This document shows positions 17,870-25,000 of a DNA stretch of 35,792 nucleotides, one piece after another (within the stretch, counting starts at the first letter, position 1; each line of letters starts with the position of its first letter). The position numbers and the translations under genes were made by a program. A model generated the notes under the pieces. The model ran no database searches. It worked only from the letters and a program-made list of their open reading frames with translations, and was not told the DNA's origin. The DNA comes from an uncultured Bacilli bacterium (lineage in GTDB: Bacteria; Bacillota_I; Bacilli_A; RF39; UBA660), in the NCBI GenBank assembly GCA_944371995.1, contig CALVYD010000016.1:1-35792 (forward strand). The letters run 5' to 3'.

Positions 17870-18652
17870 ATGAAATTAGGTGGAAAAGTTGCAATAATAA
17901 CAGGTGGAGCCATGGGAAATGGACTAGGTATAGTAAAGGTATTTTTAAAGTATGGAGCAGACGTAGTAATTATTGACTATTCAGACAAGCTACAACAAAC
18001 TCTACAAGAATTAAAAAGTCCTAAAGTACTAGGATATAAAGCGGATATCAGAGATAAAAATATGTTAACAGCGGTAGTAAATGATGTAATAGCGAAAAAA
18101 GGAAAAATTGATATTTTAGTTAACAATGCTGGTATTGCCAAATTACAACCATTTACAGAAATGACGGATGAAGTAAGAGATAATCATTTTGATATTAATA
18201 TTAAAGGTACATGGAATATGACTCAAGTAGTAGTACCAGATATGATAAAAAATAAATATGGACGTATTGTAAACTTATCAAGCGTTACCGGACCTATGGT
18301 TGCAGATACTGGTGAAGTAGCTTATGCTACGACAAAAGCAGCCCTAATGGGATTTACCAAAGGACTTGCTATGGAACTAGTAAAAAATAATATTAACGTA
18401 AATGCCATTATGCCAGGATATATTATGACTCCAATGGTAGAGGGAATAGCTAAAGATTCTAATGGAGAAAATCCTCAAAGTGTAGTAGATGGAATTGCTG
18501 CAGGTATTCCCATGGGACGCCTAGGAACAATAGAAGAACTAGGAGAGTTAGCTGCTTTTCTAGCAAGTGATGAGTCAACTTATATCACAGGACAAGGCTT
18601 TGTAATTGATGGAGGATCAACTCTCCCAGAAACAAAAAGTGTTGGAGTATAA
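17870..18652 (+). CDS. ucpA: Short-chain dehydrogenase, UcpA-like
   Basis: Classical SDR layout in 260 aa: TGGAMGNGLG (11-20) as the nucleotide loop, Asp36 at the end of the second strand (favouring NAD over NADP), NNAG (85-88), Ser138 in NLSSVTG, and Tyr152/Lys156 in the YxxxK motif. The C-terminus (DGGSTLPET followed by SVG and one aliphatic residue) and the segment VTGPMVADTGEVAYA are diagnostic of the UcpA subgroup, whose physiological substrate is uncertain. AAGGGAGAG precedes the ATG. Monocistronic: a terminator directly overlaps the stop. Confidence 0.9.
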   Translation: MKLGGKVAIITGGAMGNGLGIVKVFLKYGADVVIIDYSDKLQQTLQELKSPKVLGYKADIRDKNMLTAVVNDVIAKKGKIDILVNNAGIAKLQPFTEMTDEVRDNHFDINIKGTWNMTQVVVPDMIKNKYGRIVNLSSVTGPMVADTGEVAYATTKAALMGFTKGLAMELVKNNINVNAIMPGYIMTPMVEGIAKDSNGENPQSVVDGIAAGIPMGRLGTIEELGELAAFLASDESTYITGQGFVIDGGSTLPETKSVGV

Positions 18653-18675
18653 ACTAGGGTAAACCTAGTTTTTAT
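18651..18675 (+). terminator. Terminator of the UcpA-like gene
   Basis: AAACTAGG (18651-18658) pairs with CCTAGTTT (18664-18671), with a 5-nt loop and a T-rich tail. Confidence 0.85.
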
Positions 18676-18700
18676 TTTGACAAAATAAGTAATCATCCAG

Positions 18701-18729
18701 TTGACAAATTTACCCGGGCAGGGTACACT
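18701..18729 (+). promoter_or_regulatory. Promoter with embedded palindrome (18711-18725)
   Basis: Perfect TTGACA (18701-18706), a 17-bp spacer and TACACT (18724-18729). The spacer contains TACCC-GGGCA-GGGTA, an inverted repeat with 5-bp arms that is unusually G+C-rich for this genome. A palindrome between -35 and -10 is a typical repressor or MerR-type operator position. No regulator gene is adjacent. Confidence 0.7.
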
Positions 18730-18765
18730 CTTATTAGAATAGAGAATAAAGGTAGGAGTATACAT

Positions 18766-20070
18766 ATGAAAAAGAAAAGTCTAGTAATTTTGTCGGTCTT
18801 TATAATGGTAATATCCATTACCTTATTAATAAACAAATCTAGTTATGCTGCAGCAGAAAGTATGACGAACTATTGCCCTGAGAAAGTAACACTAAAACAA
18901 ACAAACACACTAGAATTCATAGAAGGATTACCACTTGCTAATATAGAAGTAACGGGAGCGAATGGAGAAACGCTAAATAATATCGCAATACAACCTAGTA
19001 AAGATATAGAAATACCAGAGAATCAGGTATTAGAAAAAGACTTTGAATATCCACAAGAAATTCCTAAATTTAGTGATAATAAAGAAGAAAATAGTTATTA
19101 TTCTCAATTGTTCTCCTGGTGGATGGATGATATATATTTCCAATCAAATAATTTAACAGAAGAAGAAAAAGAGTTAATAAAGAATTCTCCTAATGGTAAA
19201 AAAATAGCAGAAAAAATAGAAGAATATGAAAGATATAGTAATTGGCAGAATTCTGATGATTACTCAACTCCCGTATTAGATGACATAAATACCGATAATA
19301 TTACGTATTATGTAACCGATGACTATATAGAAACAAGTCTAATCATACCAGATTGTACCAAAGATTATTCTTATATATTTACTGACTATCAAGTAGTATC
19401 TCCCATGATAGTAACTGATGAGTATGGCAATTTAAAAACAGAATTCCAAAGAGGAGAAGGCTTTAAATTAAGAGTACCTCTATCAGAAGTAAAAAATGGT
19501 ACTATAAACTTCCAAGCTCAAATTATAGGAAATAGTACTTTTGACATCTGGGCACAATACTATGTACCATATAACGAAAATAATAAATCTAGAATAGCAG
19601 TAAAAAACGTTGGAGCACTAATAAATTGTGGAGAAAGTAGTACAAGAGCTATGTTTGAGACAATAGAGTTAAACTACACAGAACAAGTAGGAAATCTAAC
19701 TATCAAAGTAATCGATGCCGCAACAAAAGAAAACTTATCAAATGCCGAAATAGCAATCTACGATAGTCTTGGAAATATCGTATATAGAATAAGTACTACA
19801 AATAGTGAAATAAATGTAACTCTACCGATAGGGGATTACACAGTAAAACAAACAGTAACGCCACCAAACTACCAGCCGATTGTCGTCCAAAAACGAGTAA
19901 GCGTAACAGGAAATGAAACGACAGAAGCAATCCTAGAAAACATCCAACTAATAGAAGTACCAGACTTAGGTCAAAGAGTAAAAGGAATACTAACAATGAT
20001 AGGTGGCATAGTCTTAATACTAGGTGGAACAATCATAGGACTTAACTTAAGAAAAAATAAAAAGAAGTGA
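18766..20070 (+). CDS. Surface protein with Cna-B-like domain and sortase-like tail
   Basis: Signal peptide of about 29 residues (ending SSYAAA). A long unrecognised extracytoplasmic region (about 30-305) carries only three cysteines (residue 37, one in IPDCTKDY and one in LINCGES) and acidic helical parts, then beta-rich parts. Residues about 308-392 form a Cna-B/SpaA-type prealbumin domain (GNLTIKVIDAATKENLSNAE to LPIGDYTVKQTV). The C-terminus resembles a cell-wall sorting signal: VPDLGQ, a hydrophobic helix (about 408-427) and a basic end (LRKNKKK). The motif reads VPDLG rather than LPXTG, so simple membrane anchoring is as likely. TAGGAG lies before the ATG. Function unknown; pilin or adhesin-like role inferred from the domain. 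Confidence 0.75.
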   Translation: MKKKSLVILSVFIMVISITLLINKSSYAAAESMTNYCPEKVTLKQTNTLEFIEGLPLANIEVTGANGETLNNIAIQPSKDIEIPENQVLEKDFEYPQEIPKFSDNKEENSYYSQLFSWWMDDIYFQSNNLTEEEKELIKNSPNGKKIAEKIEEYERYSNWQNSDDYSTPVLDDINTDNITYYVTDDYIETSLIIPDCTKDYSYIFTDYQVVSPMIVTDEYGNLKTEFQRGEGFKLRVPLSEVKNGTINFQAQIIGNSTFDIWAQYYVPYNENNKSRIAVKNVGALINCGESSTRAMFETIELNYTEQVGNLTIKVIDAATKENLSNAEIAIYDSLGNIVYRISTTNSEINVTLPIGDYTVKQTVTPPNYQPIVVQKRVSVTGNETTEAILENIQLIEVPDLGQRVKGILTMIGGIVLILGGTIIGLNLRKNKKK

Positions 20071-20080
20071 AATTAATCTG

Positions 20081-20123
20081 AAAAAACTACTTTAGTATAA
20101 TAGAAAAATAAAGTAGTTTTTTT
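20081..20123 (+). terminator. Terminator of the Cna-B-like protein gene
   Basis: AACTACTTTA (20085-20094) and TAAAGTAGTT (20109-20118) are perfectly complementary, with a 14-nt loop, and are flanked by A and T runs. Confidence 0.85.
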
Positions 20124-20171
20124 GCATAAACTGAACTTAATAAAACACTTGTCCTAAGAATCATAAAGTTC

Positions 20172-20200
20172 TTAACATATAATAAAATATGTATTATAAT
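20172..20200 (+). promoter_or_regulatory. Promoter of the TrhA gene
   Basis: TTAACA (20172-20177), a 17-bp spacer and a perfect TATAAT (20195-20200). Confidence 0.8.
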
Positions 20201-20220
20201 AACCAAAAAAAGGAGGTAAC

Positions 20221-20871
20221 ATGAAAAAAATTACCATACCAAATTATACTTTAGGGGAAGAATTAATTAATGCTATATCTCATGGAATAGGTGTATTACT
20301 AGGAATAACTGCCCTAGTATTAACAATTGTTTTTTCTGCTAAAAACAATAATACAATAGGAATTATATCATCATCTATCTATGGTGGTACTATGATTATC
20401 ATGTATCTAGTAAGTTGCTTGTACCATGCATTAAGTCCTAAATTAAAAGCTAAAAAAGTATTTCGAATAATAGACCATTGTGATATATATCTATTTATTG
20501 CTGGCTGTTATACTCCATATTGTCTTAGCTTAATTGGAGGAACAACTGGCTGGATAATCTTTGTAATTATTTGGATAAGTGCCATCATAGGAGTTTTATT
20601 AAATGCCATTAACCTAGAAAAATTTCAAGTACCTTCAATGATTATGTACTTAGTCATGGGCTGGATGATAATATTTTCCTATAATAGTATTAGTACATTA
20701 CTACCAAAAACAGGATTAATACTACTAATCATTGGAGGAGTATCCTATACAGTAGGTGCTATATTTTGTGGACTAGGAACAAAAAAGAAATATTTTCATT
20801 CCATCTTTCATTTCTTTGTACTCCTTGGCTCAACCTTACAGTTTTTTAGTATTCTACTTTATGCAATTTAA
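20221..20871 (+). CDS. trhA: TrhA / hemolysin III family membrane protein (PAQR)
   Basis: The 216-aa protein has seven membrane helices with the family landmarks: GEELINAISHGIG at the N-terminus (His in the first helix), SCLYHAL, IDHCDIYLFIAGCYTPYCL and the late FHSIFHFFVLLGS with two His. These conserved Ser/His/Asp residues form the predicted metal site of the PAQR/CREST group. Bacterial members are linked to membrane energetics and fluidity, and the old name hemolysin III is from a cytolysin report. AAAAGGAGG precedes the ATG with a near-consensus promoter. The following gene starts 39 bp later with no obvious terminator, so the two may be co-transcribed. Confidence 0.93.
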   Translation: MKKITIPNYTLGEELINAISHGIGVLLGITALVLTIVFSAKNNNTIGIISSSIYGGTMIIMYLVSCLYHALSPKLKAKKVFRIIDHCDIYLFIAGCYTPYCLSLIGGTTGWIIFVIIWISAIIGVLLNAINLEKFQVPSMIMYLVMGWMIIFSYNSISTLLPKTGLILLIIGGVSYTVGAIFCGLGTKKKYFHSIFHFFVLLGSTLQFFSILLYAI

Positions 20872-20910
20872 TAATGAAAAAAGATAATAGGAAAGAAAAG
20901 GAGAAAATCT

Positions 20911-21318
20911 ATGAGACTAACGGAAATAGACAAAGAATCACTAACGGATGAAGAAATAGAAAAAATTGTCTACAGTGATATCACAGACACCGGTGAAAGT
21001 ACAACCTATGGTATTGTATTTGGAAATAGTATGTTAATAAAAGAAAGAGTAAACCAAGCAGTAGATGCTTATCAACAGAAAAGAATAACAAAGGTAATTT
21101 TTACTGGTGGAATAAATGGCATTAGTAATGAAGAAAAAGACAGAATCCCGGAAGCACAAAAAATGAAAGATCTAGCAATTAAACAAGGAATAAAAGCATG
21201 TGACATAATAACAGAAGAAGAGTCAAATAATACATTTGAAAATATAGACAACACCATGAATTTGCTAAAAAAGAAAAGATATCTGCCATTGCTCTCATCA
21301 CTAGTGAATTCCATTTAA
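20911..21318 (+). CDS. YdcF/DUF218 family protein, part before the -1 frameshift
   Basis: DUF218 (YdcF/SanA-type) proteins are small alpha/beta proteins linked to envelope functions. This frame gives GIVFGNSMLIKERVNQAVDAY, KVIFTGG and the conserved EESNNTFENIDN, then leaves the family pattern after LLKKK and stops at 21318. The remaining family sequence continues in the -1 frame. The switch fits exactly the heptamer A-AAA-AAG at 21267-21273. A fused product would be 211 aa, a normal family length. The ATG has AAAGGAG upstream. Either programmed -1 frameshifting, polymerase slippage on the A run, a recent mutation or a sequencing error explains it. Confidence 0.75.
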   Translation: MRLTEIDKESLTDEEIEKIVYSDITDTGESTTYGIVFGNSMLIKERVNQAVDAYQQKRITKVIFTGGINGISNEEKDRIPEAQKMKDLAIKQGIKACDIITEEESNNTFENIDNTMNLLKKKRYLPLLSSLVNSI

Positions 21319-21326
21319 AAAGATGT

Positions 21327-21545
21327 ATGGCAATTATGAAGAAAAAATATCCAAATATAAAAAAGATACTAATTCCATCCTTCGACGGATTTACAGATAA
21401 AAACAACTGGTATTTGAGTGATACAAGTTGGAATACTGGAAGAAGTATTGTAACTTATGAAGCAAATTTATTAATAAAATATGCTAAAGAAGGAAAAATA
21501 GAAAACCTAAATATCAAAGGTTTAAGCAAAGTTCTAAAAAAATAA
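21327..21545 (+). CDS. YdcF/DUF218 family protein, part after the -1 frameshift
   Basis: This frame continues the protein from the slippery site at 21267-21273: ISAIALITSEFHLKRCM, then KKYPNIKKILIPS, WNTGRSIVTYEANLLIKYA and a short tail to 21545. The segment before 21327 is open in this frame back to the heptamer, so the functional continuation begins at 21273 rather than at the ATG at 21327. That ATG has no ribosome site of its own, so independent translation is unlikely. See the upstream part for the fusion. Confidence 0.6.
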   Translation: MAIMKKKYPNIKKILIPSFDGFTDKNNWYLSDTSWNTGRSIVTYEANLLIKYAKEGKIENLNIKGLSKVLKK

Positions 21546-21552
21546 ACATTTC

Positions 21553-21585
21553 TAGAGAAAACGCTTGGTTTTTTCTTTTTTTTTC
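21553..21585 (+). terminator. Weak U-rich terminator
   Basis: GAGAAAAC and GTTTTTTC can pair around a 5-nt loop, followed by eight T. The stem is A-T-rich and weak, but the position between units is right. Confidence 0.45.
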
Positions 21586-21593
21586 AGAAAAAA

Positions 21594-21602
21594 TGGTATA
21601 AT
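21594..21602 (+). promoter_or_regulatory. Extended -10 promoter of the ABC exporter operon
   Basis: TGGTATAAT (TATAAT at 21597-21602) directly after the terminator T tract, with no clear -35. TAGGAGG follows. Confidence 0.6.
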
Positions 21603-21626
21603 ACAAGTATAGATAGGAGGATGTTT

Positions 21627-22328
21627 ATGGCCTATATAGAATTTAAAAATGTAAGCAAGATATATGGAGAAAAAGAGTCTAAAGTCATTGCATTAAATGA
21701 TACCTCTTTTTCTATCGATAAAGGAGAATTGGTAGTAATACTTGGACCATCTGGTGCTGGTAAGACAACAGCCTTAAATATTTTAGGAGGAATGGATAAA
21801 GTAACTAGTGGACAAGTAATAATTGACGGAAAAGATATTACCAAATACTCAAATAAAGACTTAATAAAATATCGTAGAAATGATATTGGTTTTGTATTTC
21901 AATTTTATAACCTAGTCCAAAATTTAACAGCGAAAGAAAATGTAGAACTAGCAACAGAAATATGTAAAAAGCACTTATCACCAGTAGAGACCCTAAAGGC
22001 CGTAGGACTAGATCATCGTCTAAATAACTTTCCATCGCAATTATCCGGTGGAGAACAACAACGTGTTGCAATTGCGAGAGCAGTTGCTAAAAGTCCGAAA
22101 ATTTTGCTTGCCGATGAACCAACGGGAGCCCTAGATGATGAAACAGGAAAACAAATTTTAAAAGTGTTAGAAAAGCTAGCGAGAAAAGATAAAATGACAG
22201 TAATTATCATTACTCACAACAGTGCGATTGCTCCAATTGCAGACAAGATTATTAGATTTAAAAATGGAAAAGCCGAGGATGTGACAATCAATAAACATCC
22301 ACAAAAAGTAGAGGATATTAACTGGTAG
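21627..22328 (+). CDS. ABC transporter ATP-binding protein (LolD/MacB-type)
   Basis: The motifs are complete: Walker [11 protein letters not shown]-loop in GFVFQFYNL, signature [14 protein letters not shown], Walker [13 protein letters not shown] and H-loop ITHN. The GALDDETG sequence and small size (233 aa) are typical of the ATPases that partner FtsX-type permeases in exporters of peptides, lipoproteins or antimicrobials. The ATG at 21627 is preferred because TAGGAGG (21614-21620) is 6 bp before it; an ATG at 21621 touches the ribosome site. The permease gene begins at the next base after the stop codon. Confidence 0.95.
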   Translation: MAYIEFKNVSKIYGEKESKVIALNDTSFSIDKGELVVILGPSGAGKTTALNILGGMDKVTSGQVIIDGKDITKYSNKDLIKYRRNDIGFVFQFYNLVQNLTAKENVELATEICKKHLSPVETLKAVGLDHRLNNFPSQLSGGEQQRVAIARAVAKSPKILLADEPTGALDDETGKQILKVLEKLARKDKMTVIIITHNSAIAPIADKIIRFKNGKAEDVTINKHPQKVEDINW

Positions 22329-24674
22329 ATGAAAAAGTTATTAAAAGAAACACTTGTCTGTACAATAAAAACGAGTAAAAGATTTATCTCAATTTTAGTA
22401 ATTGTCCTATTAGGAGTAGGTTTTTTCGCAGGTATTAGAGCGGTAGCGCCAGATATGAAAAATACGTTGGATGACTATTTTGATAGTACCAATATGTATG
22501 ATATATATATCACATCTAATTATGGAGTAGGAGATAACATCATAGAAAAATTAGAAGAAAACTATGATATCGAAGCAGGATATAATTTTGATGCTATTAC
22601 AATGAAAGATGAAGAGTATGCAACAAAAATTATCTCCTATGATAAAAACTCCAATCTCAATATTCCAAAACTAATCAAAGGACATATGCCAAAATCAGAT
22701 AATGAAGTAGTAATTGATAATGATTTTAAAGAAGAAATAAAAATAGGAGACGAAATCACGATAGACTCTCCCTTAGTAAATAATAAAACATTAACAGTAA
22801 CTGGATATGTAGAAAGTCCTTTATATATTTCAACAGAAAGAGACTCCACATCACTATTATCAGGAATGATTGACTATTACTTATATATGCCAGTAGAAAA
22901 TATTATCTCTCCTATAAAAACAGCAGCATATATTAATTTAAAAACAGAAGAAAGTAGATTTTCTAAAGACTATGAAGACTTAGTAAAAGACGCAAAAAAA
23001 GACATTAGGAAAGAATTAAAAGAAGAAACAATAGAAGGACAAACTTGGTATGTATTAGACCTAAACTCTAACGCTGGATTTTATCAATATAATCAAGATA
23101 CTGAAAGAATTGATAATGTAGCAAAAGTATTCCCTTTAGTATTCTTTGTTGTTGCAGTATTAATCTGTCTTACAACCATGACTCGTATGGTAGAAGAAGA
23201 GCGCGGTCAAATTGGAACACTAAAATCTCTTGGCTATGGAGATAAAGCTATCATGTTTAAATACATTCTATATGCATCTCTTGCTACCATCATTGGTTCT
23301 ATGATAGGAGTAATCATTGGTTATCGACTATTACCAGATTTATGTTTTGAAATGTATAAAACAGCGTACCGAATTGGTGATATAAAATTAAGTTATTATT
23401 CATCCCTTACTTTCCAAGGTATGATGATAGCACTACTTTGTACTCTAGGAGCAACCATATATACATGTAGAAAAACATTAAAAGAAGTACCAGCTAACTT
23501 GTTAAGACCAATCGCACCAAGTCCTGGAAAAAGAGTACTGCTAGAAAGAATCAATGGTATCTGGAAGAGACTATCTTTCTCATACAAAGTAACACTAAGA
23601 AATGTCTTCCGCTATAAAAAAAGATTCTTAATGACCATCATCGGTATTGCAGGTTGTACTGGATTAATACTTGCTGGCTTTGGATTAAAAGATGGTATCG
23701 AAAAAATGGTACCAAATCAATATGAAGAAGTATTTAACTATCAAGCAACCATCTCTTTAAATGAAGAAGCAACGGAGGAAACCATAAATCAGATAAAACA
23801 AAATAAAAAAATAACAGACACATTAAGAGTACAAGAAGAAACAATCTCCATCGATAATAAAGATACCAATCAGTCAGTAACATTAATCATACCAGAGGCG
23901 AATCTAGATGGCTTTATAAACTTACAAGATAGAAAAACCAAAGAAAAGTATTCACTAAGCGATGGTTTAATCATTACAGAAAAAATAGCAAATTTATTAG
24001 AGGTAGAAGAAGGGGATACCTTAGAATTTACAGGAACAAATTCTTACAAAGAAAAAATATCTCATATTATAGAAAACTATTTATCCCACTATGCCTACTT
24101 ACCAAACTCATCTTATGATAGCGATACATATAATTCAGTATTGATAAAAACCAAAGACATGAGTGAAAAAGAAGAAAAAACTCTTGCTAATGAATTAAAA
24201 GAAATTCCAGGAATTTCAAGTATTTCCTTTGTATCATCTACAAGACATGTCTTTGATGATACCATGGAAAACTTCGCTTATATTTCCTTAATTCTAATTG
24301 TCTCTGCTGGTGCTTTAGCCTTTGTTGTATTATATAATTTATCTAGTGTAAATATCAGTGAGAGAAAACGAGAACTAGCAACCATCAAAGTATTAGGTTT
24401 CTATGATAAAGAAGTCTATCAATATATCAATAGAGAAAACACTATTTTAACTATTATAGGAATATTACTAGGACTAGGTGTTGGTAATATTTTAACTATC
24501 TATATTTTAAAAACATGTGAAGTAGATACTTTTATGTTCGACCCTACAATTGCTCCACTTAGTTACCTATATGCCATATTAATAACAGCAGCTTTTGCGA
24601 TACTAGTAAATATAATTTTATATTTCTCATTAAAGAAAATCGATATGATTGAATCATTAAAAAGTGTAGAATAG
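22329..24674 (+). CDS. FtsX-like permease of an ABC exporter
   Basis: The 781-aa permease has the layout of the duplicated FtsX family: an N-terminal helix (about 18-38), a large extracytoplasmic domain (about 40-265), an FtsX helix set (about 268-385 with EEERGQIGTLKSLGYGDKAIM), a second opening helix (about 432-452), a second extracytoplasmic domain (about 460-645), and a final FtsX domain (about 650-775 with RKRELATIKVLGFYDKEVYQY). Both copies of the E-R-G/K-R-x-x-L-x-T-L/I-K-x-L-G coupling-helix motif are present. No ribosome site or spacing lies between it and the ATPase gene, so translation is coupled. Substrate unknown. Confidence 0.92.
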   Translation: MKKLLKETLVCTIKTSKRFISILVIVLLGVGFFAGIRAVAPDMKNTLDDYFDSTNMYDIYITSNYGVGDNIIEKLEENYDIEAGYNFDAITMKDEEYATKIISYDKNSNLNIPKLIKGHMPKSDNEVVIDNDFKEEIKIGDEITIDSPLVNNKTLTVTGYVESPLYISTERDSTSLLSGMIDYYLYMPVENIISPIKTAAYINLKTEESRFSKDYEDLVKDAKKDIRKELKEETIEGQTWYVLDLNSNAGFYQYNQDTERIDNVAKVFPLVFFVVAVLICLTTMTRMVEEERGQIGTLKSLGYGDKAIMFKYILYASLATIIGSMIGVIIGYRLLPDLCFEMYKTAYRIGDIKLSYYSSLTFQGMMIALLCTLGATIYTCRKTLKEVPANLLRPIAPSPGKRVLLERINGIWKRLSFSYKVTLRNVFRYKKRFLMTIIGIAGCTGLILAGFGLKDGIEKMVPNQYEEVFNYQATISLNEEATEETINQIKQNKKITDTLRVQEETISIDNKDTNQSVTLIIPEANLDGFINLQDRKTKEKYSLSDGLIITEKIANLLEVEEGDTLEFTGTNSYKEKISHIIENYLSHYAYLPNSSYDSDTYNSVLIKTKDMSEKEEKTLANELKEIPGISSISFVSSTRHVFDDTMENFAYISLILIVSAGALAFVVLYNLSSVNISERKRELATIKVLGFYDKEVYQYINRENTILTIIGILLGLGVGNILTIYILKTCEVDTFMFDPTIAPLSYLYAILITAAFAILVNIILYFSLKKIDMIESLKSVE

Positions 24675-24904
24675 GAGAAAGTATATAAGAAAATATAATA
24701 GATGTTAGTAAAAAGAAAAATATAAAAATAATAAACAGTGGAAGAAAAGTAGAAGATATGGAAAGAAAATTGTTTGGAGCATATGGATAAGAGCTTTGTA
24801 AAGAGTAGGCCTCAGCTCCAACTTCTACTCCTACAGTAAAGAAAAAATTAATTTTTAATCGTATTTTCGGTACAAGAAAGCCATAAAAAACTTTAGAATA
24901 ATAT

Positions 24905-24948
24905 ATAAAAAAGACGGATTTGAGAATAAAATGAATTTGTCTTTTTTT
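24905..24948 (+). terminator. Terminator-like hairpin upstream of the phosphoketolase gene
   Basis: AAAAAGAC (24908-24915) pairs with GTCTTTTT (24939-24946), extended by five more pairs including two G-T, with a 13-nt loop and a T tract. It probably closes the exporter unit. Confidence 0.7.
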
Positions 24949-24973
24949 ACTTTTAAAAAACCAGATTTTGATA

Positions 24974-24979
24974 TATAAT
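24974..24979 (+). promoter_or_regulatory. -10 element of the phosphoketolase gene
   Basis: A perfect TATAAT 21 bp before the start codon. The -35 region (TTTTAA at 17 bp) is poor. Confidence 0.5.
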
Positions 24980-25000
24980 GATTAAGATAGGAGAGATGAT

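Larger units (their letters stand above)
24675..25000. other. 326-bp gap: decayed coding remnant, terminator and promoter
   Basis: No intact gene is seen. On the + strand one frame from 24716 reads GAA AAT ATA onwards through stops at 24788 and 24806. It then gives a 25-residue open piece ending at 24886 (APTSTPTVKKK, then FNRIFGTRKP), which looks like a protein C-terminus. With two in-frame stops and no start signal it is probably a remnant; family unknown. A terminator (24905-24948) and the promoter of the phosphoketolase gene fill the rest. Confidence 0.35.

Noticed and set aside
22637..22849. Antisense open frames over the ABC permease and other large genes
   Set aside because: They lie opposite strongly supported genes, lack ribosome sites and have no recognisable domains.
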